From Helicoverpa zea (Eukaryota > Arthropoda > Insecta > Lepidoptera > Noctuidae), in contig NC_061462.1 of NCBI RefSeq assembly GCF_022581195.2, positions 8,122,001 to 8,186,000 of the forward strand: a DNA stretch of 64,000 bases, written 5' to 3'. A program made the position numbers and the translations under genes. Positions 52,721 to 64,000 of the stretch are shown piece by piece. The notes beneath the pieces were generated by a model. That model did not search any database and was not told where the DNA came from. It was given only the letters and a program-made list of their open reading frames with translations. How positions within the stretch are numbered: position 1 is the stretch's first letter; each line of letters begins with the position of its first letter.

Positions 52721-55700
52721 TTTTGTCAAAGTCACCGCCATTATTTATCGAGTGGAGACGGTCGCGAAAAACTTACTCGCCGTCACCAGTCGACGCGCGA
52801 TGCCATTTTTGAAGTCGCCCAAGCGCGACTTCTACGGTATAGCTGTTTTGCAATGTTTTAATTTACTAAGTCCGTTGCACCTTTTGATGTTCCCGACTGT
52901 CTCCGCGTCGAGCATGTAGAATGTCGTCATAACACCCGCCTTAAGTATACCTACAACCGATGGAAACAATTAAAGATAATTTACTGGTCCCCGTAATGAA
53001 TTTAATGGCATCCTACATGTTGACCGATTGCTGTCTGCCGCTTCCCGTCATAATTAACACTAACGTAACGACTGCCGCAATATACAATAATTAGGTGTCA
53101 AAAAAATGATAAAGGCAATCTTGTCGAGGTCTCTATATTTTGTAAGCATGCATAATGACTTCATCGGCTATACGAAGGACGGTAAGCGGTGGGAACTATT
53201 AATTAAATTGACTATAGTCCGTTTCATCTCGGACGCCGAATATGGCGACTGAAGACTCAAGCGGACGCTAAAAACTGAATTCCAAGACTCGCTCCACGTA
53301 CAGTCTGCAGAAGAAAAACACACGAATATCTTTCTACCTATTTGGATGTGCTATTCATGTTGAAAAATGCTGAATAGCATTATACGTACGTGTCAACTCG
53401 TTAAATCAGGATTTAAATCTCATTTCTTAAGACCTGAAGTGGGTAAAAACTAGATCACGTAGGTAGTCAGTTGCACTTCAAGCTCCCAACGATATGATGA
53501 AAGATTATAAGGCATTTTACAAAGTAACAACTTTGTCGTTGCGTGTTCGTATTATATAAAGAGGTGGAGTTGTGTGGAAGTATTTGTCGCAAAAACTTCA
53601 GGAGTTAATCTTTATAGGTTTCAAACATTATTCTTGTTTGTATTGAATAATGGAAACGTGTTTCAAATCACGATTCAAAAAATCTATCGCCAAGTAAATT
53701 GTTTTTTCCTTGATATATGATGTTGCTGTCGTTGCTCAGGGCGGCCATGTTCGCGGTCCTCGACCTGGCCTGCCAAATCGACGATAACAGATACTTAATT
53801 ATTTAGCCGATACGAAAAATTATTGGACATGGACGTATCGCGGCCCGAATTTTGAACATCTCAATTTTACTGGAGCATACCGGTCGAACTTTGTTTTATG
53901 GAACAATAATTTGACATTATAATAATTTATCCTTTATTTTTATGACTCAGTAATGTTTGAGTTCTTTATTACGGGTTTTTGAATATTAATGAATACGCGG
54001 AGCTGTATTTTCTCATCGACTGTACCTACTTTTTCACTAACTCGCTGGCATTTAAGTTTTTCATGCTCTTTGTGTAACCAAGAGCGAAATAGGAGTTGCT
54101 GCGAGCTCAATATCGTGTACGTTTTCAATTAAGAATAATGACTACTTCAATGCAATGTTTCTCACTTAATTAAAACATACCTTGGTAAATTATAAACATC
54201 ATAAATGGCAGATGTGTCGATAAAAACGAATGTATTTGTCGATAATTCGCCCATTTCAGCACACAGGCATGCCTCTACTGTCCTTAACGAAGTCATGTAT
54301 ATTTTTTCTAAGCGTTTACTTAAGTATAATATGCAAGTTTTTCCATCTTTTGCAGGCCGTAAGTCAATTTAATCAGTTAATAACTCGACAAGATGTTTTT
54401 ATTGGCTGCTAAATCAACTGAGCTGGTTGTTTTTGTTTGATTGGCTATTGAATTATATAGCCTAAGTAGGGTGTATTCCTCTCAAGGTTGTTTTTTATAT
54501 ATTTACGTCTTATATACATTGCCTAAAGTCTTTATATGAGGAAATGTGGTAGAATGACGTACATAGCCCGCCTACAATAACAAAGAAAAATACCTACGCG
54601 GTTGAATTGAGATTTTCCTTTTTGGAAAGTCAATTTAAAATATTTTTGTCTTATTTACATAAGAAAAAGTTCACAAGATAATTGAATAAATACACGGAAA
54701 GGTAAGTATAATATAAAATAAAATACGCTACCATTCAAATCTTTAAGCGTAAATGCAAAAATTGCTCTTTACTTAACTTCACTTATTATTAAATATTTAT
54801 AAGTTAAGGTAGCTGCTCATTACAAAAAATACTAAGTAAATAAATGGCACAAATTAATCAATATTGACTGACATTTTTATTACGATTAATTATTAATTTT
54901 AATTCAGTGACGACCTTATTAAAATATTGCCTTTTTATGGGGTAGGCCTGTTTGCGCGAGGCTTATAGGGCCGGCATTTCTATACAGACATAGGTATATA
55001 CAGTTTATATAAATGTATGTATATGTAGGCAGCTGATGTGATCTCTTATGTGGCTACTAGTTACTTCATTCGTCTGCTTCATACTGGTTCTGAGGATGAA
55101 ATATTGCGAGTTTATTTTATAGGCTTTTGAAGGGAAATTGATTTTAAGTACCTATGGGGTTTGTTTGATACAGTATGAAATATTGTTAAAATACGCAGAA
55201 GGTTGCTAAATAAGAGAAATATGCAGAATATGAGTATATCTAATTTGTATAAGTATCGTCTTCATTTACTTTATATTTATGTAAAACAGTATCGTGTATC
55301 TAGGCCCAACAGCTATTCTGGAATATTAACTATAATTTATTATGTAGGTATGTACCCATTAAAGGCCACATTTGGTTTAGGTAAGAGACACAATTACATA
55401 GAACCTATGAGATTAAGATTCTCTGAAACTTTATTTACCGTTTATTCTTGTTTCAAACGAAAACTTTCTAATTGCACGATTTAAAAGTAAGGATTGCTCT
55501 GAAATATCCCTTGATTTCCTGAATGTCGTTTCGCCATACATGCACATAGAGACATATATGTTGCATCCTGTATCTAGGACATAGGGCTGTCTAACTGAAA
55601 TAAAAAAAAAAAAACAATTGATCGCTTTCCATGTTATTATGTTAACCGATAGTCATTGATATTAATAGTGTCATCAAAACCTGCGAAGCTTTTTCTTAGT

Positions 55701-58700
55701 GGTGTGGGGATCAGCCTGAAACCTAACTAAAGTTAGTACCAGATGTACACACAGTACATATTCAACCTCCCCGAAGATTAGTAGACAGAGGTATTCCCAA
55801 AAAATAAAATGTAATCAAGCTATTCAACGATATTTCGATAGTCATTTGTTTAAGTATAGCATCGCCAATGAAGCAAGAACTTTTAAAAACCGAATTCTGG
55901 AACTATCCCCAAAAACAAAAGAGGCAAATCAAAAAAGTCTCAATACTTCCACACACTGTCCTCAAGTCCCGTTCAACCCTATCCCGAGTGAGGTTCGTGA
56001 TTCGATAGTATCGTTCACCCGACCCGGCCTGTCCTCTACACGACTCCTTTAACTGTGCGACTAACCTCACTGTTTGTTCCTGGGAACATGCGCCGGTACT
56101 ACCTGGTTTTAAAGTTAGGTAACTTAAAACGTGGGTAGGATTTTTATTGGTGAATTTGAGAAATTGTTTTCACTGAAATAGTGCAATAAAAATGCTCTCG
56201 CTACTTACCTACTGAGTTTTTTTTTACGATTCCACGATGATTGGATTTGTATGTACTAAAAATAATTTCATAGGTAGTCAAATTCATAGTGGGCCATAAT
56301 GGGTCTGCTTTCGACCGCTGTTCATATAAGAGCAATTTAACAGGATTTCAAGGAGGCCTGAATACCGATACTGAAAACATTCTAGACCGATTATCTATTC
56401 TTTGTGTAATGTTGATACAGTTTACGAAGCCTTATTGGTCAATTTCAATAGCATTCAAATAAAAGCCTTCCGAGCCCACCTTTATGTAGTCAATCACCGA
56501 GCCTTGTTGGACCACTGAAACCGGTGCCAGATCCTGCTCAGTTCTTTTAAGATAAACTTGGAAAACATTTATAAGGACTTGCTTTAATCGGCAATGTCCG
56601 AACGACTACCAAACGGTTGATGCCTACAAAAATTCTTCTGCAGTTTATATAAAGGAGATTTAATACCTACCAAGCTGGTACTTCTATAGGTCTCCATACC
56701 ATGTCTCAAAGCTAAGCCTTCTAAGACACTCCAGCCGTACCCAGACAATAACATGTACCTACTGCATGTTCATATGTATCTGCGATAATCTCGGCTACAT
56801 ACAATAAACCTACCCCACCCGTTAATCGAGTTAACCCCTATAAAATAACGAGACCAATTCAAAATTTACGACATATACGAAATGTTCGCTTACCACAACA
56901 GTTATTAATTGCTGCGGATATAGCCATAAAGCTAGGAACACACTAGACGCAATAAACATGCCTCTATCTGTACCCAGGGCCTATTTAATAGTCACTTTAC
57001 AATAATTGGTGCAATCGATAGTTACAAGTGTTCTTCATGAATTATGATTGGTGGCTTAGTTTTTATGGTCGTTTGTCATGGCATTGTTGATTAGTAATGT
57101 CAGTTTATGTTGAATGAACGTTTAACAAAAGCTTTCGTAACTTCTGATCATGATGTAGGCAATAAACTGATGCACAGCACACAGATTTATGTATAAGAGA
57201 AGAGATTTGATGGCGCAGGTTAAACGCTAGTTAAACGCAAACTTTAATGAACCTACTGTTTACTTAATGTTAACACCTCCAATGAGTCATTGCTCCCACT
57301 TATTTTCGCACTTGCCAATGAGGGTTTTGTTAACAAACAATAGACTGGCCGGCCCATAGCTTGGAGGGGCGGGCGCGCGTAAGTACGTAGCTGTTACCGC
57401 ATCTAACGACATACAATTATTCACTTTACAATCACTCGGGGAGAGCTGTAAAACTGACCAATAAAAGTTCATTATCTATTGGTTTGTTCGCGCTTCCAAC
57501 TTTTATTTTATTAGTTTACGACGGTACCTCGACTCCTCATAAAACTAGTTGTAACCAGCTCTGATTGTGTGCCTCTATAGCCAAATTATTTTGTACGTAA
57601 TTTAGTTTGATGACTGAATTATGTGTTGTTATGGTATTTTTATTGGATCGTTTATTGGTAGGTATTCGTTTGGAACTCGTTTTATTTTCAACTCATAAGT
57701 CTTTGTGTCCAATTCGAAATACTCTATTTGTTGTGATACCAATTTTAGTATGTTTGGCTTCTGTAAAATATAACTCAGTTCATTATACTCGTGCTTCAGA
57801 AATGCCGAATAATATAATTATACCTAAGTATTTTTATCTTAATGCATTTTTGAGAAGAGTTATTTTTGTAGATCTTGTAATTGGTTGTTCATCACTGCGT
57901 TCAGTGGCTATCTTTATTACAGCCGGGTATATAATTAATTTCAATACTTGAGCGTAATTATATACCTACCCTTTCTCACGATATGGCGTGCCGGTAAATA
58001 AATTTAATATTCATACACTCCGAGAACAGATATGAAGGACGTCGGAGGCTATATTTTAAAAATTACCATTTATTAAAAACTCGCTGAAAACGTTATTTAC
58101 TGGGTACTAGTGACATTTGATGGGCGTGGTGGTGTTTATGCAAACTGCTGTAAGCCGTGCGGGCGTTTTACGTATCGGCCGGTGGGTTTCGAACGTACCT
58201 ATAAGTGGTAGCTACTTACCTAATTGCTTTAACACATAATGATTATGATTGGTCAGCGGGGGTTTTACAGTTAGTCTTTATGTACCTGTCGGTATATAAA
58301 CGCTTATATCAATATCGTATTTTGTTTACTGACGTATTGATTATTGAAAGCCTTAGGCGGTCGATAAATTATATGCGCTTGGACCTCTGTGCCGTAGTTG
58401 GAGAAGTTATTATTTAATTGGTTACAAAGAATAGGTTGCATTTCATGTTAATGAAAGTGGAATGTAATTAATAATACTTAAATAGTTTGGTACATATTTT
58501 GTTAAACAAATATTTTTATTACTTAAAAAAATAAATTTACTCTTATAAAGAACCACTCAATAGCCGGGTATATTCTCACAAAAGTGTACGCACAATAAAT
58601 TAGAAACATCGTAAATTCAGTAAGGCGTTTTAATTGAAATCCCGGCACTTAATTGAGTGGCTAGTGGTTCTGCGCATGCGTTCCCAGCTGATTTATACCA

Positions 58701-58737
58701 ATCGTACGTATTTATCGAGCCGTTCACGTTTGCACTT
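52721..58737. other. Intergenic (Ubx-Antp side), no gene seen
   Basis: Open frames are short and AT-driven. The largest, 57610-57951 (113 codons from ATG), is hydrophobic and Ile/Val/Leu-rich with no family resemblance. The 93-codon frame at 55203-55484 is equally unconvincing. The early part to about 53.9 kb is GC-balanced and repeat-poor, which fits regulatory DNA. The rest is AT-rich. Confidence 0.5.
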
Positions 58738-59060
58738 ACACCTGCATTCATCATCTGCCTAGCCTCTTCCATTGGAGCCGGCTTCCAGTCTAACCAGTGT
58801 ATTACAAGGAGCGACTGTCAATCTGACCTCCTCAACCCAGTTAACCGGACATACTACCAATACCCCTTGGTAAGACTGCTTGTCAGATTTTCTGGCTTCT
58901 GACTACCCGTAATGACTGGCAAAGTGAGTGCTCAAATGACAGCCGAGACCTACTGTTGTGCTTTCCAAAACTCGGATGAACTGGATATGACAATATGGTC
59001 ACCCATCCACGCACCGAAAGCGCCAAGCGTTGCTTAACTTTATGACCGATCGATCCGCAC
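58738..59060 (+). repeat. Dispersed repeat, GGCTTCCAGTC family, copy 2
   Basis: The copy reads in order CATCATCTGCCTAGCCTC, GCCGGCTTCCAGTCTAACC, ACAAGGAGCGACTGTC, ATCTGACCTCCTCAACCCAG, CCCCTTGGTAAGACTG, TTTTCTGGCTTCTGACTACC and CAAATGACAGCCGAGACC. It is better preserved than copy 1 at 38985-39215 and in the same orientation. I recognise it as a highly abundant lepidopteran repeat. The ends are approximate. Confidence 0.8.
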
Positions 59061-61980
59061 GGCTTTGACTTAGCCACCAGCTTTACCTGCATTCCTAGCA
59101 TGTAAATAGGGGATGAATTAGTACGCAAGGGGTGGCGAATAAAATTAGCTGTAACCTCTAGTTTCCTGCATTTGCATACTATGCAGCTAAACTGCTAATA
59201 AGATTGGTCCTTTTGGTACTGAGTTAAGAGTTTCTAGAAATGGTCCGTGGCAATCCACATCGTAAGTCTCGTATAATTTGGTTTTACTTTTATAGGCAAA
59301 AATAATAAGAAGTTTTCTAAAACTTTAAGACAATAAAACAGCTTCATTTTGTAATTTGTTTAAACGTTTCAACACTTATTCAAAGTTTTTCCAAGGCACT
59401 TAAATAGTGTCTACGATTTAATCCCAAAATAATTGTTCAATCGACCTTCCGTGTAATCAATTTCTATCGTAATAACAGGTATGTGTTGTTCAATCCTAAA
59501 GATTAATATTAAAACCAACTCAACCTAATTTATTCTTGTTTATTTTTTAATTATATTCTAAATTAAATGTTTAGCTTAATGGCTTCATTTGTTGTTACCA
59601 ATGGCCTTACTCGTATTTATAAAATATTCGAATATATAAATTCATTATGGCATTGAAAACTTTTAAAGAAACAGAATCATAAATCTCCATTTTACTATCT
59701 CTCCATTCTACATTTGAATAGATATAGAAATTCTTTAAAATCATCGCGTATTAATTACACGAAGATCTAGAATCTAGTGCTTTATTTCCACACTAAAAAA
59801 ACCATAGTCATGCCATATAGGTAATATGTATAAAACAATGTCTGCCAATTTAAATAATTCACACATCAATTAAAGCCGTATATCTCTCGACATTTAGATA
59901 AAAGTCTTAATTGGATATTTATGCATGTTTCTTCAGAGCCTAGGTGTAGAATACGTAGATATGGCGATACCTACATATTTCTAGAGGTAAAAAACTGTAT
60001 CAAAATGTAGTGACAGAGGGCGTTGGGAGTAAATAACCGGGGAAGGGTTGAACCCCTCAAGTTTTTCCTTAGCCGGGGTCTCCGCGACCCCCATCAGTCT
60101 CCTCCAGAGATACGCTAATTTATTTTTATCCGAGTTTCTTTATTGCGCTCGAGATTCGTGCCTCGTGGTATTGTTTAAGGGTCTGATTAAAGTTGGGGGC
60201 GTTTGTACCGGTTTTTCATTATTTAATAGTGTTATTGTGCTCTTAGATTAGATAATTGTCTTTTGTTAATGCGATTCCCTACATTCTTAATTTGAATGCA
60301 TATAACATTTTGTTCGAAAATGAAAAAAAAAGACTATTAAAATTTAACAGTCGTATTGGAATGCCGTCTGTGCAACCTGTCAACAAAATGAATACGTTCT
60401 TATTGGTACCTACTTATATAACGATAATCCAATACCTATATTAGAAGCTACTTTATATTCAAAAGTTTATGTTTATTTGCATAATTATTCAAATTCTTCA
60501 CTACAATCAGGAAAACTACGGTAAATTTGAAGCTAGCTGCATGGAAGACGTGACAATGTTAATGAAACGAATAACGGGATCGCATGCTCATGATAACCCT
60601 TGCATAGGGCTGCCATTAAAATTCTAGATAGGGATGAAATAAGGGAAAAGTATGCCTATGGCGTTAAAAATCTACGATGATGCATTCTTGTTGGAAATAA
60701 CTCCCTAACTGTGTCTCCAATCAGATATTTTATCAAACTTAGCAATAAGTAGGTACATATTAGGATTAAATTTTACCATTGTTCTGAAAGGAATGTTTAT
60801 TTTCGGTAACCACTGAAGCGTGTAAACTTTGGTTCAATGAAGTTATAAAAGGGGGATTGCTTCTAAGTGATAGATACCGTCCCGGAAATCTTAACCATTC
60901 AACCGTTTCCTTGGACACAGTTAAGTTATTAAGTTACCTTCAGTTTCGTTGAATATTAAATTACAGTCGACAATCTACTAAAAAATAAATTCAGGCATAT
61001 AAATTAAGTGAATCCCAAAGGGAAAATCGGCCCAAATAAAATTTATGACAGTTAAAAATGATATGTTTTCTTGTTTTGGACCTCTTTTGGGTAACATTGT
61101 TTTTGCGACCGCCAACCCTGTCATTACTAGGGGTAACCATTTATTTGAGAGCCCTAACATATCGCTAGAACACTCTTGAAGTGCCAATAATATTATGACG
61201 CAGGAAATGTGCGGTAGTTCTAACAATAGTGGTCGGATCCGAGTGTGAAACGTACTATTGGTTTGAAAGTCACTGGTCTGATTTGATTCTCACTTATTTT
61301 ACACGAACTGTATAGATCGCCGAGGCAATGGTCACTTTTGCCTAGAAGTTTAAGTGAATTTATGTAAAGACATTGAACTAGGTATTTAAAACTCATTTTT
61401 TTTTTTATATCTTTGTAGTAAAATCAATTTGACGAATATCTAGTATAATCTTATAGCAATCATTTCTGATATGAACGTAGGACTTATAATTATCCTGTAA
61501 ACATGTACCATGCAACATTTTTGCAACACCAATAAGACTCTTCCATCTAATAAACACACAAAATTCTAACTGAACTAAAAAAAATCGAGTGAGAATCATT
61601 CGACTTATCCAAACAAATGGTAGGGCTCAGGAGTACCAACTCAACCAAATAATTGCTATTCTATTCACACTGAGAGGGCGATTTATGCCCGGAATTATTT
61701 CCTTGTTGTTTTATTCGGGGATTTGTCACTCACCCCCTCTTTTATAATTACCCTAGATATCGAGTAAGTTTTTAAATCGAATTTATGTTGTTCCAAGGCA
61801 ACTTTTGGCACGATAGGATTAGTTGTTACTGAATGTAATTATGGGATCCTAGAAAGTTTGTAAAATAACTGTTTGTGCATTATCTGGGCCTAATGCGGTC
61901 TTGAGATTTGCCGTTGCGAGTAGTATGTAAACAAAATAAACTAGGTCTTAACTGGGCTGAATGTAACGGGATTATAATAA
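59061..61980. other. Intergenic stretch, no gene seen
   Basis: The sequence is AT-rich and without a convincing coding frame. A slightly GC-richer segment at 60.00-60.24 kb contains a GGGTTGAACCCC palindrome-like run and a 67-codon chance frame. I see no repeat with defined boundaries. Confidence 0.5.
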
Positions 61981-62396
61981 TATAATACAGTAGTCCCTGT
62001 TGCCCTCTTGTTGCTTTTCAGTGACAGATTCCCGGGGGCCCAGTAAGTGAGTTGGCGAGTCTCCACCTGCCATTTTAACATGTATTTAATACATTGTCAT
62101 CGGCAGGTGCCATAGCTCCCGTAGTTTCCCCATTCCTAGTCCATTAGCATCCCATCACAATAGCCTAAGTAGTTTTCATCTATAGTTAGCAATAGTTTAG
62201 CACAGAACCGGGGATTGTCCTTGGGTACATTTCTATAGTGTATACAGGGATAATCGTCGGTTTTGTGTCACCATTTCATTAAAGTTGTCTCAAAAGGGCT
62301 TCAGCGTGTTGGCTTCGGCCCCATGTTCGCCTCCCAAAAATCCGGGACTCTATAGTCCCGAGGTCTGGAAGAGACATACATTTATAATACAGTAGT
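61981..62396 (+). mobile_element. 5'-truncated non-LTR retroelement or SINE with 14-bp TSD
   Basis: The exact 14-mer TATAATACAGTAGT occurs at 61981-61994 and again at 62383-62396, enclosing a 388-base insert (61995-62382). A perfect target-site duplication of this length is typical of target-primed reverse transcription. The insert has no long open frame and ends GGTCTGGAAGAGACATACATT without a poly(A) tail. It looks like the 3' region of a lepidopteran LINE. The intact duplication indicates a relatively young insertion. Confidence 0.85.
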
Positions 62397-62794
62397 ATGT
62401 ATATTTTCCCAAAAAATATTCATATTCATATTACATAAGTATTACCAATAGGACCAGATTCTGTCCAATTTCAACATAGCTAACATTCAAACTTAGGTAT
62501 AATATGGAAAATCCAACTAAGTTCACATTCAACATTCTTTTAATATTCCTGTGCTAGGTTTTATTGCAATTACTTATAGAATCAAGGTATTTATTTTATA
62601 ATTCTTAGCACACCCACCAAATAGGTTTTCAAGAAACTTAAAAAGTTTTGGATTGGATAGTTGTACTTATAGTATTTTAATGTTCATAAGCAGATTTAAA
62701 ACGTACGTTTTCTTTAATTTGCTTAAAATAAAAACATGAAAATGAAACCCAATTTTCCACAAATTAGTCCTGGCCACAAACAAATGCTACCGCA

Positions 62795-63724
62795 GCGCCA
62801 TCTGGCGGTATCACAATACTGATCGCATTTTTCTCTAATGTACGATGTAGCACATACATTTTTTTCAAACAATCCGCTAGCTTATTTATCTTTTATTATG
62901 AATCCATATTAATCTGTGAGTTTCTTAACCACTTTCTAATTCCTCAAAATATGTTTTGAGTCTTAACTACGATTCAGTTGACTCGTGTTCTAAGAAGTTC
63001 CGCCGTTCGCCGCTAGATGGCTTGCGTTTTAGTTGTGAACATGTCGCCACTTGCTCGCGGCCGTTCAGTGTATTAAACTGGAGGAGCGAGGGAAAATCTG
63101 CCGGCGGGACACGAGCGGATGTTTATGATGCAATTTACAGTTCGTATATTGCCAGGCACTTCATATAACACGACAATACACTTCTGAATTCTCTTTCAAG
63201 TTGTTTGGGTTCTTGAAACCTGCACTATGAACATTCTTTCTCAGTACGTTTATTATAAACTACCTGTCCAGGTTTTGTGTTATAGTAGCACGTGGCTAAG
63301 CTATTATTATTTAATTTTATTCTATTCAAAACTAGTTTTAAGAGTTTAATATTGCATTTTCGCAGCAATTTATATGACTAAATATGTACTAAAGTATGCC
63401 TCAAAAAGTTTAATTTGATACAAAACAAACCGTCAGCCATTCCATTATGTATGCGTGATAACATGATAGACATAATGTTTACAATTTACAATCACTATTT
63501 TACTATCCCGTAATGTTCGTATATGAAACAAATAAATAATAAAGCATATAATAATATGAAACATACGGCAATGTAATTCGTCCGCAGTGCTACACTAGCG
63601 GCATCAATCGAAGCCATAAAACATCAACTTTACGACGTGACGACCTCAAATGGCTCATAAAAAGCTTCGCGAGCTCACTCACAGATGGCAGCACGGTCGT
63701 TGAGCGATGAGCGCCATCTACAAG
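62795..63724. promoter_or_regulatory. Candidate chromatin boundary: CTCF-like motif cluster
   Basis: Four sites with an AGATGGC core fall within 930 bases. They are: minus strand 62795-62808 (13/14 to CCASYAGRKGGCRS), plus strand 63010-63023 (11/14), plus strand 63678-63691 (11/14) and minus strand 63711-63724 (12/14). The first two are divergent, an arrangement associated with domain borders. The position, 11-12 kb past the Ubx stop on the side facing Antp, is where an Antp-Ubx domain boundary is expected. Binding is inferred from the motif only. Confidence 0.5.
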
Positions 63725-64000
63725 CGGCAAGTTGAGTTATAAGACGCTAACTTCGAGGACCTGAGGTTATGGTTTTATTGGGTTATAAAAGTTACGAGTT
63801 ACGACGTTCGGCCGTCGAATATGGAGATATCGGAGGGCGAATGGGCGTGTAAGACAAGAGAACGACTTTTATTGTTTGTAAATTGGCTGTAAAATTATGA
63901 GTTCGCTCGTATTGTGCGTAATCACGGCGATCAGCTGTTATTTTATGGGATAAATCACTTTATTACCGCAAGTGGTGGTTTATGAGGGTAAAAAGCTTCA
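63590..64000. promoter_or_regulatory. CpG-containing unique block, candidate regulatory element
   Basis: The last 400 bases are free of repeats and rich in CpG compared with the flanks. Several posterior-Hox-like words occur: CCATAAAAC, CTCATAAAAAG and TTTTATGGGATAAAT. The block overlaps the right-hand CTCF-like pair and runs off the window edge. Its function is inferred from texture and position. Confidence 0.35.

Noticed and set aside
55203..55484. Open frame containing an FGLGKR string like an allatostatin-A peptide
   Set aside because: Only one such string, without an upstream dibasic site, signal peptide or repeated peptides. The frame is otherwise AT-driven, so it is most likely chance.
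57610..57951. 113-codon hydrophobic open frame
   Set aside because: No motif or family resemblance; Ile/Val/Leu/Phe content follows from T-rich DNA, and no splice or promoter context is visible.
1..64000. Hox-cluster microRNAs (iab-4/iab-8, miR-10) and tRNA genes
   Set aside because: I did not find the mature sequences I know or any B-box-containing cloverleaf. These microRNAs are also expected elsewhere in the cluster.
1..64000. CRISPR arrays, operons, bacterial promoters or ribosome binding sites
   Set aside because: The sequence is from an animal genome; no such structures are present.

Overview
The window looks like part of the Hox cluster (bithorax region) of a moth or butterfly. It is AT-rich, and its only convincing coding sequence is one 302-base exon on the + strand at 51516-51817. 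This exon encodes a complete homeodomain, the UbdA peptide, a 12-alanine run and a stop codon, which together identify it as the 3' exon of Ultrabithorax (Ubx). Lepidopteran origin is inferred from several dispersed repeat types I recognise from moth and butterfly genomes. The species cannot be named from this evidence.

Layout. Positions 1-51515 read as the interior of the large Ubx intron that ends at a strong splice acceptor at 51515. No N-terminal Ubx exon (YPWM-bearing part) is visible, so the 5' exon must lie upstream of this window. The intron holds unique AT-rich DNA, CpG-rich patches that are candidate cis-regulatory elements (about 15.4 kb, 16.3-16.6 kb, 24.5-25.6 kb and 26.75-26.9 kb), and a repeat-rich stretch at 27.6-28.6 kb and 35.9-39.5 kb. 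That stretch contains a foldback MITE with 61-bp perfect inverted arms, nested non-autonomous elements and RTE-like LINE remnants.

After the Ubx stop codon come a short AT-rich 3' UTR with an AATAAA signal at 52012 and a second at 52331. A very GC-rich tandem-like tract at about 52.57-52.71 kb follows, and ends in a consensus splice donor. The remaining 11 kb should be the Ubx-to-Antp intergenic interval, because Hox genes share one transcriptional direction and the 3' side of Ubx faces Antp. This interval contains a truncated retrotransposon at 61995-62382 with a perfect 14-bp target-site duplication. Immediately beyond it is a cluster of CTCF-like motifs at 62.8-63.7 kb, including a divergent pair. 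I consider this cluster the most interesting signal here, as a candidate chromatin boundary between Ubx and Antp.

The window therefore holds one protein-coding exon plus regulatory and repeat DNA. Most short open frames look like chance. Regulatory calls rest on motif reading by eye and are hypotheses.
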